From: Deltaproteobacteria bacterium
GTDB taxonomy: Bacteria > SAR324 > NAC60-12
Length of the DNA: 39,670 nt
Assembly: GCA_002683655.1 (NCBI GenBank)
Contig: NYTS01000093.1
Span: forward strand, 1 to 39,670
Direction: 5' to 3'
The position numbers and the translations under genes were made by a program. Positions 18,376 to 28,016 of the stretch are shown here, piece by piece. The first letter of the stretch is position 1, and each line of letters opens with the position of its first letter. The notes beneath the pieces were generated by a model. It was not told the DNA's origin, made no database searches, and was given only the letters and a program-made list of their open reading frames with translations.

Positions 18376-19158
18376 TCATTTGCTCAACCAACATGATAAC
18401 CAACTCAGTCCCTCAAGAGTTCCTGAGATCGGCCTATATTCGCAACCAACCCAACCTTTGTATCCCAGTTCATCAAGTTTTGAAAAGAGGAATGGGTAGT
18501 TGATTTCACCAGTGCCTGGTTCATGACGCCCTGGAGTATCAGCAATTTGAAAGTGAGCGATCCTGGGAAGGAGTTCAGTGATTGTGGGTGACAAATCTCC
18601 TTCCATGATTTGCATGTGGTAAATATCATACTGAAACCAAAGATTCGCAGACGCCACTTTCTCAATCACTGAGATTGCTTGAGCAGAATTGTTCAAGAAA
18701 TATCCAGGCATGTCTCGAGAATTGATTGCTTCAATCAGCAATCTAACATTATTTTGTTCACAAAGTTGAGAAGCGTATTTGAGATTTTCTGCATAGGTTT
18801 CTAAAAGAGCTTCCCAAGGAACATCTTTTGGCTTGATACCAGCCATAGCATGAATTTGCTGGCATCCAAGACCTTTAGCGTATTCAAGAGCGATCTCAAC
18901 ACTTTCACGAAATTCGTTTTGACGATTTGGATGACAACACATTCCTCTATCCCCTTTCTCCCAATCTCCTGGAGGAAGATTAAAGAGCACTTGAGTTAAT
19001 TGATTCGCTTCAAGGGCTTCTTTTAGATCAGAAGGTGAATATGCGTAGGGAAAGAGAAACTCAACTCCATGGAAACCTGCGTTTGCTGCAACTCCAAAAC
19101 GATCAAGAAAATCATGTTCATGGAACATCATTGACAAATTAGCATTAAAGCGGGGCAT
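18376..19158 (-). CDS. hyi: Hydroxypyruvate isomerase-like TIM-barrel protein
   Basis: 'MPRFNANLSMMFHEHDFLDRFGVAANAGFHGVEFLFPY', 'LLIEAINSRDMPGYFLN', 'FQYDIYHMQIMEGDL', 'HFQIADTPGRHEPGTGEINY'. Confidence 0.9.
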   Translation of the reverse strand: MPRFNANLSMMFHEHDFLDRFGVAANAGFHGVEFLFPYAYSPSDLKEALEANQLTQVLFNLPPGDWEKGDRGMCCHPNRQNEFRESVEIALEYAKGLGCQQIHAMAGIKPKDVPWEALLETYAENLKYASQLCEQNNVRLLIEAINSRDMPGYFLNNSAQAISVIEKVASANLWFQYDIYHMQIMEGDLSPTITELLPRIAHFQIADTPGRHEPGTGEINYPFLFSKLDELGYKGWVGCEYRPISGTLEGLSWLSCWLSK

Positions 19159-19298
19159 AGAGACTATGTATAAAATTATGATTGATAGACCGATTTAATT
19201 TTCAGGATCAATTATTCAGGTTTTTAAAGGTATGGATCCTTGATTTTCCAGAATTGAAATTATCTTTTTGATCCCACTGACCGTCACATATTCTGATT

Positions 19299-21440
19299 TT
19301 AGAAACTTGATCCAATGCCAAGCAAAAGTTTTTCTTCTTGGGTGCTGTACCAGACACGAGTTTGTACATTGACTCGGTTAGCGATGGTATTGCCAAACTT
19401 GAATCCAAAACGAAAATCACGTTGTTGGAGTTCAGCCTGTTCTTCGCGCTCCTTTAAATCTTTGTTGACAGTCGAGTCAGTGGGGCGAGGATCAATCTTG
19501 TAATCCTTGTATCTCCATTTAGCTTCCGAGATTAACGCAAAGCTTGGAGCTTTCAGGAAATACTGAACTGCTCCCTGAATTTGTGTTGAACCCAGAAAAA
19601 CATGGATGAAACTATTTCTGCTGGGAAATTTTACAATTCCAACTGCGTAGATCTCCCATTCATCAACGATTGGTGAAAATTTACTTTCACCATCTTTTTC
19701 AACTCCCTTGTCGGGACCTTCGCTCAGGAGTTCATAGTCTTCGGCATAGCTCAGGTAAGTTCCCCCAAGGGCTAGGCCCAATGGAGTACTTCGGTTTCCC
19801 CATGCCCTAAATTGACCACTGAATTGAAGCTCCCTGACTGGCTGCTTCCATGATGGGTCATAACGAAGGTCAATGAGGCCCCCAAATGCTCCCTCTTCTT
19901 GGCCCATTCCCAAGACCAGACGCCTCAGACTGAAGCGCTCTTCACGACCTTCGTCTGTTGCAATTCGTAATTCAGGATGAATGTAAAAACGCGGATTAGC
20001 CACGCTTCTCATTTCCAACACAAAGATGTCCTCAGCCAAAGGGTCGTCCAAAAGAATTGCTGTTAGTTCCTCAATTTCTCCGCTCAGACGGTTAATGGTG
20101 TCTTCAACTTTTTCGTTTAAAGTTGCACCCATCTGATACTCACGAAGTGCCATCAACTCTTTTTTCTTGAACTCCTTCTCTGCTAATTGATCTTCTACTA
20201 AGATAAGCTGTATCCTAGCCAACCCTTGAACTGCTTTAATCTGTTGAGGAGAATCAGGAAAACGCTTTAGGTAATTCTTCCATGCATCCATAGTATTGAT
20301 CCGAGCTGATTTATTGAATTCCAGCTTAGATAGGGGAACGCAATCTAGTTCAATGTTTGCTAACTCTAGCGGTGTTTGGGCCTCGGGTCCCAAATCTAAT
20401 TGGACATTCAACATAGATGGGCAGGTTTTATCCAATTGGGATTGTTGCTTAAGTCCTTTTCCGCCTTGAGTTACCTGAATAGGAATCTCACTGAAGCGAA
20501 GATTTCCACTTGTTGAAATAGTGTTCAGTTGTTCAAACTCTCTTTTTCTGGATGTGAATCTGAGTCTCAAAGGAACATCGGGAAGCGGTTCCTCTTTGAA
20601 AGTTAAATCTAATTGCAGAGGGCTCTCAAAGCGATAACTTGCATTACTGGAGGCTGGAATTAAGCGAACTGGATTAGGACTGTAGGTTAGATTCAATTTT
20701 GAAAGTAGCGGATCCAATTCACTGCGAATTTCACTGCTGGCGGGGATACTTTTTAATTTGGCTAGCTGCAGCGCAGCATCACTATACCGTGATCGCTGTT
20801 CAACCAGCAATGCGCTACGATATGCTCTTAAGAGTCGGCTGAAATCAACTGCATCAGGACCGGATTGGCCAAATAATCGTTCAAGTAGGGTTTGGCCGGA
20901 TGATGCTTTGGAAGCTTTGTCCATTAGAGCTGCTACATCCTTTGAGTATTGAACCGAAGGTTCGGCTAACTGGCCAATCGTCAGTGGGTAGATCACTAAA
21001 ATTGTTTCATCAGTGCAACGTAAGATCTCTGGTGGTGGAAGTGGTATATCGATTCTACTAGAGGTGCGGATTCGTTGAGTCGATTCTTCTATGAAATTCT
21101 CATCGCCATCGTTGAGCTTCAGTTTCATCTGATTGCTAGTTATTGACTCGACTCTGAGAAAAATAGCTTCGGCAATTCGTTCCTGTGCCCTTCGAATTGC
21201 CTCCTCAGTATCGGTACCTCTTCCCGCTATTTCCTGTGGCCACTCTTCCAAGGCATTTAACACCAAACGTTTTCCCCTTGGAGGCATCGATTGCTGCAAT
21301 TGTGATTGGCGGAAGTCACAGTCGGTTGACTTAGCAAATACATTTTCTTCAGCAAAGATGGTTGTTATGGCACAAGCAATAGCGATCGAAGGGATCACGG
21401 AATTTAAGATTTTTTTCAATAAATTAAATTGATTCTTCAT
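19299..21440 (-). CDS. Exported protein of unknown function (~713 aa), LPP20-like N-terminal region, beta-rich C-terminus
   Basis: Start taken at MKNQFNLLKK (21440) followed by a signal-like hydrophobic segment; C-terminus 'VNVQTRVWYSTQEEKLLLGIGSSF' ends in an aromatic residue as in many outer-membrane beta-barrels. Confidence 0.6.
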   Translation of the reverse strand: MKNQFNLLKKILNSVIPSIAIACAITTIFAEENVFAKSTDCDFRQSQLQQSMPPRGKRLVLNALEEWPQEIAGRGTDTEEAIRRAQERIAEAIFLRVESITSNQMKLKLNDGDENFIEESTQRIRTSSRIDIPLPPPEILRCTDETILVIYPLTIGQLAEPSVQYSKDVAALMDKASKASSGQTLLERLFGQSGPDAVDFSRLLRAYRSALLVEQRSRYSDAALQLAKLKSIPASSEIRSELDPLLSKLNLTYSPNPVRLIPASSNASYRFESPLQLDLTFKEEPLPDVPLRLRFTSRKREFEQLNTISTSGNLRFSEIPIQVTQGGKGLKQQSQLDKTCPSMLNVQLDLGPEAQTPLELANIELDCVPLSKLEFNKSARINTMDAWKNYLKRFPDSPQQIKAVQGLARIQLILVEDQLAEKEFKKKELMALREYQMGATLNEKVEDTINRLSGEIEELTAILLDDPLAEDIFVLEMRSVANPRFYIHPELRIATDEGREERFSLRRLVLGMGQEEGAFGGLIDLRYDPSWKQPVRELQFSGQFRAWGNRSTPLGLALGGTYLSYAEDYELLSEGPDKGVEKDGESKFSPIVDEWEIYAVGIVKFPSRNSFIHVFLGSTQIQGAVQYFLKAPSFALISEAKWRYKDYKIDPRPTDSTVNKDLKEREEQAELQQRDFRFGFKFGNTIANRVNVQTRVWYSTQEEKLLLGIGSSF

Positions 21441-21450
21441 TTTGCAGAGA

Positions 21451-22461
21451 TTACTGGCTAGGGTTTCCTTCTGAAGCTGCAGACTCATCTACTGTGGGCT
21501 TAGCATAGGCTTGCATATCTGGACCGAGTGGTACTACTCGACTGGGATTGATTGTTTCATGACTGAAGTAATAGTGTTGTTGAATTTGCCAGAGGTCTAC
21601 TGTCTCAAGAATTCCAGGGTAATGTAATAATCTTCGAGTGTAGCCAAACAAACGTGGATAGTCTTTTATCCTGCGTTGGTTGCATTTGAAATGGCCGTGA
21701 TAGACAGGATCAAATCTGATCAGTGTAGGGAATAAGCGCCAGTCAGCTTCAGTTAGTTTGCTTCCACAAAGATAAGTATTGTCAGCCAAGTGCTCTTCAA
21801 TGCGGTCGAGTGTTTCAAAAAGTTCAACGAAGGACTCTGCATAAGCAGTCTGAGTGGTAGCAAATCCACACCTGTAGACTCCGTTATTTAAAGTTCTATA
21901 AATTAAATCATTCCACTCATCGATTTCTTGTTGATTCTCAATCGGGTAGTAGTCCTCATGATTTCCTGTCAACTCATTGAAAGAAGAGTTGAACATTCGA
22001 ATAATTTCAGAGGATTCGTTGCTGATAATCTGCTGGGTCTCTTTATCCCATAAAACTGGGACGGTGACCCGCCCGGTATATTCAGGATCACATTTCGTAT
22101 ATAGACTGTGCAAGTAAGGCAATCCATATAGATGATCCATAAATCTATAATCTTCAGCTGCTTTCCGAAACTCCCAACCACTTTGAAGCATATGTGGATG
22201 AACCACTGAAACCCCAATCAATTCCTCTAGGTGTTTTAATTGTCGAAAAATCAATGTTCGATGTGCCCAAGGACATGCACCTGAAACGTAAAGATGATAC
22301 CTTCCTGCCTGCGCTGAAAAACCTTTTGTTCTGTTGGGACTGGGTCTTCCATCACTAGTAACCCAGTTTCGAAATTGGGCATCCTCCCTAATGAAGTGAC
22401 CCTTGTTGGATTTTGTTTCGTACCATTGGTCATGCCATTGTCCATTTATCAGCAGCCCCAT
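21451..22461 (-). CDS. yqjG: Glutathionyl-hydroquinone reductase (YqjG/ECM4, Xi-class GST)
   Basis: 'GRYHLYVSGACPWAHRTLIFRQLK' with CPWA active site, 'DWRLFPTLIRFDPVYHGHFKCN'. Confidence 0.95.
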   Translation of the reverse strand: MGLLINGQWHDQWYETKSNKGHFIREDAQFRNWVTSDGRPSPNRTKGFSAQAGRYHLYVSGACPWAHRTLIFRQLKHLEELIGVSVVHPHMLQSGWEFRKAAEDYRFMDHLYGLPYLHSLYTKCDPEYTGRVTVPVLWDKETQQIISNESSEIIRMFNSSFNELTGNHEDYYPIENQQEIDEWNDLIYRTLNNGVYRCGFATTQTAYAESFVELFETLDRIEEHLADNTYLCGSKLTEADWRLFPTLIRFDPVYHGHFKCNQRRIKDYPRLFGYTRRLLHYPGILETVDLWQIQQHYYFSHETINPSRVVPLGPDMQAYAKPTVDESAASEGNPSQ

Positions 22462-22667
22462 TTTGTCCTAGCTTGAGATTGGGAAATTGTAAGTTGCTCT
22501 TTTTAAGCTCGATTAGTTCACGTTGCCAGATTGGCTTTATTGGGGCAAGTGCTTTGGCAGGGAAAAGGGTTACCTAAAAGAAATCCGTAGCGGTAGGGGC
22601 CTATCTAAATTAATCAATCCTGTAGAAGTTTGCTTGAAGTCATCACAAAAAATTAAGGTTTAAAAAA

Positions 22668-22892
22668 ATGGATCGATCAAAACTCTTCGAATGGTTTGGT
22701 GTGATCACCGCAATTTTGTATTCGCTTTTGGTGGCTTTGAATATTGGTGCTGAATTCGTTGGGTTTGCATTATTGTTGATTTCTTCATTCTTGATTGGCG
22801 TCTGGGCTTATTGGGGAGGCCATCGTGGGATCTTGATACTCCAATTATTTTACGCTTCAGCTGGAATAATTGGAATGTTTCGATGGTTCTGA
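22668..22892 (+). CDS. Small integral membrane protein (74 aa), unknown
   Basis: Three hydrophobic segments; 'WFGVITAILYSLLVALNIGAEFVGFALLLISSFLIGVWAYWGG..GIIGMFRWF'; isolated plus-strand ORF with GC content and start context compatible with coding. Confidence 0.6.
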   Translation: MDRSKLFEWFGVITAILYSLLVALNIGAEFVGFALLLISSFLIGVWAYWGGHRGILILQLFYASAGIIGMFRWF

Positions 22893-22947
22893 AAACCAAG
22901 GTGTGGAGGACTTTTGAGAGAAGGGATGATTCAACGGGGTGGTATGG

Positions 22948-24126
22948 TTAGCGCGCCACTTTCCAAGATATTTTTTCTGCTAAGCGTAATCTGATGGTGA
23001 AAGTGGTTCCCAACCCGAGTGAACTTTTAACAGATATTTGTCCATTGTGTTCTTCTATGATTTTCTTGGCGATTGAAAGGCCAAGTCCTGTTCCTTGACC
23101 TCGTTTTTTTGTTGTAAAGAATGGGCTGAAAATATTGGATATGGTGGTTTCATTCATGCCATGGCCATTATCTATGACTTCTATTTTTGCGAATTGTTCT
23201 TCGATATTGAAATTCAATACCAGACACGGCTTGGGTGCATGCTTCAGTGCGTCAACCGCATTGTTGCAGAGAATTAGAAGGACCTGCTCAAGTTGGCTCC
23301 TGTTTGTCCTGATCAATGGTAACTGCTCGGGCAAATCTACCATCATTTTGATTCCCCTGTCTTCTAGGGTAGGTCCAATCAAAGATTTAACACCCTTCAG
23401 AACTTCACTCGCACCACAAGGTCTCAATCCAGGTTTTCCAGCATGAGTCATTTCTTGCATCAGCCTCAACCTATTGAGTAATCCCTCAGTGACAGTTGTC
23501 ATTGATAAAATATGCTCATCAAGTTCCTTTTCTCCCAGTCTGTTAAGTTGTTGCAGGATATTCAGATTCTGCAGTTGTGTCATTAAAACACTCAATGGTG
23601 TCTTAAGTTCGTGCGCCAAGGATGCACTGGCTTCTCCAATCGTTGCTAATCTGTTTGATGATTTTATAGCTCTGCGCGCGCAGGTTAATTCTTCACGCAG
23701 TGAATCATTAACTTTAAGTACCTTTTCTTTCTGAGCAGTAATATCAGAAACAACCCCAAGGAATTTAAAGGGTTTTGCTTCCAGATCGAAGCTCAATTCA
23801 GCAACTGCACGGAGCCAGATGATTGATTTCTTAGGATGATAAATCTGAAAGTCCAACTCTCTCCTTGAAGATCCCTCTTCCGGTTGCATAAATTGCTTGA
23901 ATTGCTGGAGGTCGTCTGAATGAACCAGGTTCAGCCATACGTCCAAGGTTATCTGATGACTTTTCGGGAAGCCAAGGAGATCAAGAGTTTCAGGGGAACA
24001 AATGAGTTTTTTGGTGCGGAGGTTTAATTTCCAACTCCCCATTTGTAAGAGTTGAAACCAAGTTTCAATTGGAATATGTGAGACCGATTCATCAAATTTT
24101 TCTGGGCGATCAAATTTTGAATTCAT
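22948..24126 (-). CDS. PAS-domain sensor histidine kinase
   Basis: PAS/PAC region ending 'FLGVVSDITAQKE', H-box 'ASLAHELKTPLSVL', N/G boxes 'LILCNNAVDALKH', 'DNGHGMNE', 'GQGTGLGLSIAKKIIEEHNGQI'. Confidence 0.93.
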   Translation of the reverse strand: MNSKFDRPEKFDESVSHIPIETWFQLLQMGSWKLNLRTKKLICSPETLDLLGFPKSHQITLDVWLNLVHSDDLQQFKQFMQPEEGSSRRELDFQIYHPKKSIIWLRAVAELSFDLEAKPFKFLGVVSDITAQKEKVLKVNDSLREELTCARRAIKSSNRLATIGEASASLAHELKTPLSVLMTQLQNLNILQQLNRLGEKELDEHILSMTTVTEGLLNRLRLMQEMTHAGKPGLRPCGASEVLKGVKSLIGPTLEDRGIKMMVDLPEQLPLIRTNRSQLEQVLLILCNNAVDALKHAPKPCLVLNFNIEEQFAKIEVIDNGHGMNETTISNIFSPFFTTKKRGQGTGLGLSIAKKIIEEHNGQISVKSSLGLGTTFTIRLRLAEKISWKVAR

Positions 24127-24236
24127 TTTTATGATTATGGCTAATTTAAATTATTAGGTCTCATTTTCTTAAGTTGTAGTAACGAGTCTGGCTGTCAGTC
24201 AAGACAAAATTAGATAAATTTGTCACTATTATGAAA

Positions 24237-25769
24237 CTAAAATTTCCGAAAAGCTGACAAATTCCTTTCGATTCTTCCATCAGGTAAAAAAATTGTTGCA
24301 CCAATACAGTCTAACTTGTCCTCAACCTGATGGCTGATGTAAAGAATTTGGGTAGTCTTTGATTTTCCCAATAAATTGATCTTATTAATTAATTCTGATC
24401 TTTGATAAGGATCAAGTCCTTGGCAGGGTTCATCAAGTAATAGAATTTCCGGGGATTTGACCATAGCACGGGCCAATAAAAACAACCGTTGTTGGCCATA
24501 GGACATGTTCAAAAAGGAATTTTCCGCAATTTCGAAAAGACCAAATTGGTTTAACCAATTCTCAGCTGTCTCTTTTTGTTGTTCCGAAATAGCTCCATAA
24601 TAGCCAATTGAGTCATTAAAACCCGAGTAAACAACTTTCCGGCCAGTAATTTTTTTACGATAGTTCATCTGTAGTTCGGGAGTGACCACCCCAATTCGTT
24701 TGCGCAGATCCCAAATGTTCTCCCCAGAACCCCTACGTTTCCCAAAAATCCAAACCTTGTTGCTGTAAGCTTGAAGGTGCTCCCCTACTATCAACTTCAC
24801 AATAGATGACTTCCCCGAACCATTTGTTCCAGCAACTTGCCAATGCTCTCCCGGTGGCCATGTCCAAGAAAAATCTTCAAAGACAGTGTGACCCTGAAAA
24901 TAGAGATGAACATTGTCCATTTTAACGGGTGGAATTAAGGAATCTTCAATATTTCTAAATTTAGAAACAATAATTTCGCTTTGGAATTTCCTGGTGTCTG
25001 AGGCCTTGGTTTCACTTCTGTAAAGTTTCTTCAAGTTTTGTTCAGTAAGAATAGAAGATCGCCTTCCTGAATATTCCATTTTCCCATTCCGCAAACCCAT
25101 CACATCAGTAATTTCTGGGATCAACTCATCTTGACGATGACTAACAAGAATAAGTGATAATTTGGAGTGTTGAACCAATTCTCTGAGCAATGATTTAAAA
25201 TCCTTGCTTGAAGTCTTGTCCAAACCATCAAATGGTTCATCCAGCATCAATAGCTTTGGGAATAGGATCAGGGATTGAAAGAGTAAGAGTTTCCGCCATT
25301 CCCCATTGGATAGTCCACGAATTGGACGATCTACTTTTGAGTCCAATTTCATAAGGCGAAGCAAGTCCTTACTTTCGTTTTCAGCGAGCATATACTCAGA
25401 GAACATGCTTCGAATGGTTTGTTGCTCTTGCACCCTACCACTATATTCTTCCCATCGATCCTTGAGTTTCTCCTGCGCAAGTAGCCCCAAAGGTTGATTG
25501 AGGTGAACCCATCCGAGGTGAGTAACTCCCTGCAATTCAGGATGTCTGCGCAATGTTCCCTTACAATAGGAGATTTGTTGCGCCAAAACCCGCAGGATTG
25601 TAGACTTCCCTGCCCCGTTTCCACCCAAGATTGCCCAGTGCTCTTTTTTCTCAAACGACCAATCAACTTTTTCCAAAACAATTCTGCCCTGTAATCGAAC
25701 AGCAATACCTTTCATCTCGAACCAATTGATGCTGTCCTCAGCTAAATCAGGCATGTTTAGACACTCCAC
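24237..25769 (-). CDS. modF: Double ATP-binding ABC protein, ModF-like
   Basis: Two ABC domains: 'GGNGAGKSTILR' / 'LSNGEWRKLLL' / 'LLMLDEPFDGLD' and 'GTNGSGKSSIVK' / 'MSYGQQRLFLLARAMVKSPEILLLDEPCQGLD'; no transmembrane segments. ATG at 25754 is an alternative start. Confidence 0.75.
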   Translation of the reverse strand: MECLNMPDLAEDSINWFEMKGIAVRLQGRIVLEKVDWSFEKKEHWAILGGNGAGKSTILRVLAQQISYCKGTLRRHPELQGVTHLGWVHLNQPLGLLAQEKLKDRWEEYSGRVQEQQTIRSMFSEYMLAENESKDLLRLMKLDSKVDRPIRGLSNGEWRKLLLFQSLILFPKLLMLDEPFDGLDKTSSKDFKSLLRELVQHSKLSLILVSHRQDELIPEITDVMGLRNGKMEYSGRRSSILTEQNLKKLYRSETKASDTRKFQSEIIVSKFRNIEDSLIPPVKMDNVHLYFQGHTVFEDFSWTWPPGEHWQVAGTNGSGKSSIVKLIVGEHLQAYSNKVWIFGKRRGSGENIWDLRKRIGVVTPELQMNYRKKITGRKVVYSGFNDSIGYYGAISEQQKETAENWLNQFGLFEIAENSFLNMSYGQQRLFLLARAMVKSPEILLLDEPCQGLDPYQRSELINKINLLGKSKTTQILYISHQVEDKLDCIGATIFLPDGRIERNLSAFRKF

Positions 25770-26010
25770 AAAGAAGATTAATCAAGAATCTGTTTGAATT
25801 AGTTATTGCAAAATCCCTGGCACTCAAAATTCAGTGTTGATTTTTGGCAAGGCCCTGCACCATAATCACGCCGAATTTTTCAGGACGCAAATATTTTTGA
25901 AAATTTGATATCATCAGACGATCAGATCTTTAATATTTGCTCTTAATGAATTCAACACTTCACTTTGCACCGATACCTGTAGTCATCTAATAACACCAAG
26001 GGGGTAAGAT

Positions 26011-26982
26011 ATGAACTTAAACGAAGCACAACTACTTCAGGCGTATCGAAAGATGCGTCAAATCCGAGCCTTTGAGGACCGCGTCCACGACGAGTTTGCC
26101 ACGGGAGAGATTCCGGGCTTCGTCCACCTGTACGCTGGCGAGGAGGCTTCTGCCGTTGGCTTCTGCATGCACCTCAACGATGAAGACCGCATCGCCAGTA
26201 CCCACCGTGGTCACGGACACTGCATCGCCAAGGGTGTAGAGATCAAAGGGATGATGTCGGAGATCTACGGTCGCCGCAATGGCACCTGTGCTGGCAAAGG
26301 TGGATCGATGCACATTGCTGACTTGGAGAAAGGGATGATGGGGGCCAACGGGATCGTTGGCGCAGGGCCTCCACTGATCTGTGGTGCTGGCCTGGCTGCC
26401 AAGTTCCGCAAGAATGGCGGGGTGGCGATCGCTTTTGTTGGCGATGGTGGCTCCAACCAAGGGACAACGCTGGAGTCCTTGAACCTGGCTACTGTCTGGA
26501 ACCTGCCCTGCATCTTTGTGGCCGAGAACAATGGCTATGCCGAGTCAACCGGCAGCAAGTGGTCCGTCTCCTGTGAGAACATCGCTGACCGTGCGGCAGC
26601 CTTTGGGATGCCAGGGGTTGTGGTCGATGGTCACGACTTTTTTGCAGTCTATGAGGTGGCTGGTGAAGCGATCAAGCGGGCCCGTGAAGGGGGAGGTCCG
26701 ACGCTGATTGAGTGCAAGCTCAACCGCTACTATGGTCACTTTGAAGGGGATGCCCAGACCTACCGTGGGGTGGATGAGGTCAAGAAGGTCAAGGAGAGTA
26801 AGGACTGTCTGATGCTCTTCAGCAAGCGAGTGACCGAGCAGGGGCTATTGACCCAGGCGCAGCTGGATGCCATCGACAAGGAAGTGGCTGCAGAGATTGA
26901 AGCCTCGGTAGCGCATGCGAAGTCTTCAGCGAAGCCGACCTCGGCCGACCTGATGACCGACGTCTACGTAAGCTATCCCTGA
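26011..26982 (+). CDS. acoA: Thiamine-diphosphate E1 component alpha subunit (acetoin/pyruvate dehydrogenase type), copy 1
   Basis: 'RGHGHCIAKGVEIKGMMSEIYGRRNGTCAGKGGSMHIAD', TPP motif 'FVGDGGSNQGTTLESLNLATVWNLPCIFVAENN'. Confidence 0.92.
   Translation: MNLNEAQLLQAYRKMRQIRAFEDRVHDEFATGEIPGFVHLYAGEEASAVGFCMHLNDEDRIASTHRGHGHCIAKGVEIKGMMSEIYGRRNGTCAGKGGSMHIADLEKGMMGANGIVGAGPPLICGAGLAAKFRKNGGVAIAFVGDGGSNQGTTLESLNLATVWNLPCIFVAENNGYAESTGSKWSVSCENIADRAAAFGMPGVVVDGHDFFAVYEVAGEAIKRAREGGGPTLIECKLNRYYGHFEGDAQTYRGVDEVKKVKESKDCLMLFSKRVTEQGLLTQAQLDAIDKEVAAEIEASVAHAKSSAKPTSADLMTDVYVSYP
26033..26123 (+). repeat. 91-bp segment identical to 39580-39670 (continues past window edge in copy 3)
   Basis: Direct base-by-base comparison starting at TACTTCAGGCGTATCGAAAG and ending at CGGGCTTCGT. 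Confidence 0.95.
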
Positions 26983-27014
26983 ACGATGAACGGCAATATA
27001 AAGGAGAACAAGAC

Positions 27015-28016
27015 ATGGCCAGAGAGTTAACATTCAAGGACGCAATCAACGAGGCGTTGGCCCAGGAGATGGCTCGCGATGAGACAGTGATTGCGATGGG
27101 TGAGGACAATGTTGGTGGGATGGGAGCCGAAGGAGAGATTGATGCCTGGGGTGGGGTGCTTGGGGTGACCAAGGGTCTGCATGCCCAGGTGGGGGATCGA
27201 ATCATGGACACGCCGATCACGGAGTCGGCCTTCATTGGGGCAGCAGCGGGAGCGGCGGCCTGTGGAATGCGGCCTGTGGCGGAGTTGATGTTCATCGACT
27301 TCATGGGGGTTTGTTTTGATCAGATCTTCAACCAGGCAGCGAAGTTCAAGTACATGTTTGGTGGCAAGGCGGAGACGCCGCTAGTGGTACGTACGATGAT
27401 TGGGGCAGGTTTACGAGCAGCTTCTCAGCACTCACAGTGCTTGTATCCGGTCTTCACGCATATTCCTGGTTTGAAGGTGGTGATTCCATCGAATCCGTAT
27501 GATGCCAAGGGGTTGATGATCCAGTCGATCCGGGACAATGACCCGGTGATTTTCTGTGAGCACAAGTCGCTCTATGGTCTCAAGGGAGATGTACCAGAGG
27601 GATCGTATGCGATTCCGTTCAATGAGGCCAACGTAGTGCGGGAAGGGGGAGATGTGACAGTAGTGGCGATGGGGATGATGGTCCACAAGGCGATGGAAGC
27701 AGCATCGGCGTTGGCCAAGGAAGGGATCCAGTGTGAGGTGATTGATCCAAGGACAACCTCACCGTTGGATTTGGAGACGATCATCGAGAGCGTGGAGAAC
27801 ACGGGTCGCTTGGTGGTGGTGGATGAGTCGAACCCACGCTGCAGCATGGCAGCGGACATTAGTGCTCAGGTGACGGAGCAGGCCTTTGGTTCGTTGAGGG
27901 GTCCAGTGAAGATGGTGACGGCACCGCACTGTCCGCCGCCGTTTTCGGATGTATTGGAGGATCTCTACATTCCAAGTCCAGAAAAGATCGCTGAGGCTGT
28001 CAGGGCTTTGAAGTGA
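27015..28016 (+). CDS. acoB: Thiamine-diphosphate E1 component beta subunit, copy 1
   Basis: 'ALAQEMARDETVIAMGEDNVGG', 'DTPITESAFIGAAAGAAACGMRPVAELMFIDFMG', 'QSQH/QHSQ' region, 'VIDPRTTSPLDLETIIESV'; RBS AAGGAGA. Confidence 0.93.
   Translation: MARELTFKDAINEALAQEMARDETVIAMGEDNVGGMGAEGEIDAWGGVLGVTKGLHAQVGDRIMDTPITESAFIGAAAGAAACGMRPVAELMFIDFMGVCFDQIFNQAAKFKYMFGGKAETPLVVRTMIGAGLRAASQHSQCLYPVFTHIPGLKVVIPSNPYDAKGLMIQSIRDNDPVIFCEHKSLYGLKGDVPEGSYAIPFNEANVVREGGDVTVVAMGMMVHKAMEAASALAKEGIQCEVIDPRTTSPLDLETIIESVENTGRLVVVDESNPRCSMAADISAQVTEQAFGSLRGPVKMVTAPHCPPPFSDVLEDLYIPSPEKIAEAVRALK

Noticed and set aside
25844-25860. Sigma54 promoter (TGGCAAGGCCCTGCA) upstream of E1-alpha copy 1
   Set aside because: GG-to-GC spacing is one base short of the strict -24/-12 spacing; a second TGGCAC nearby (25818) lacks the -12 GC. 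Not reported as a feature.
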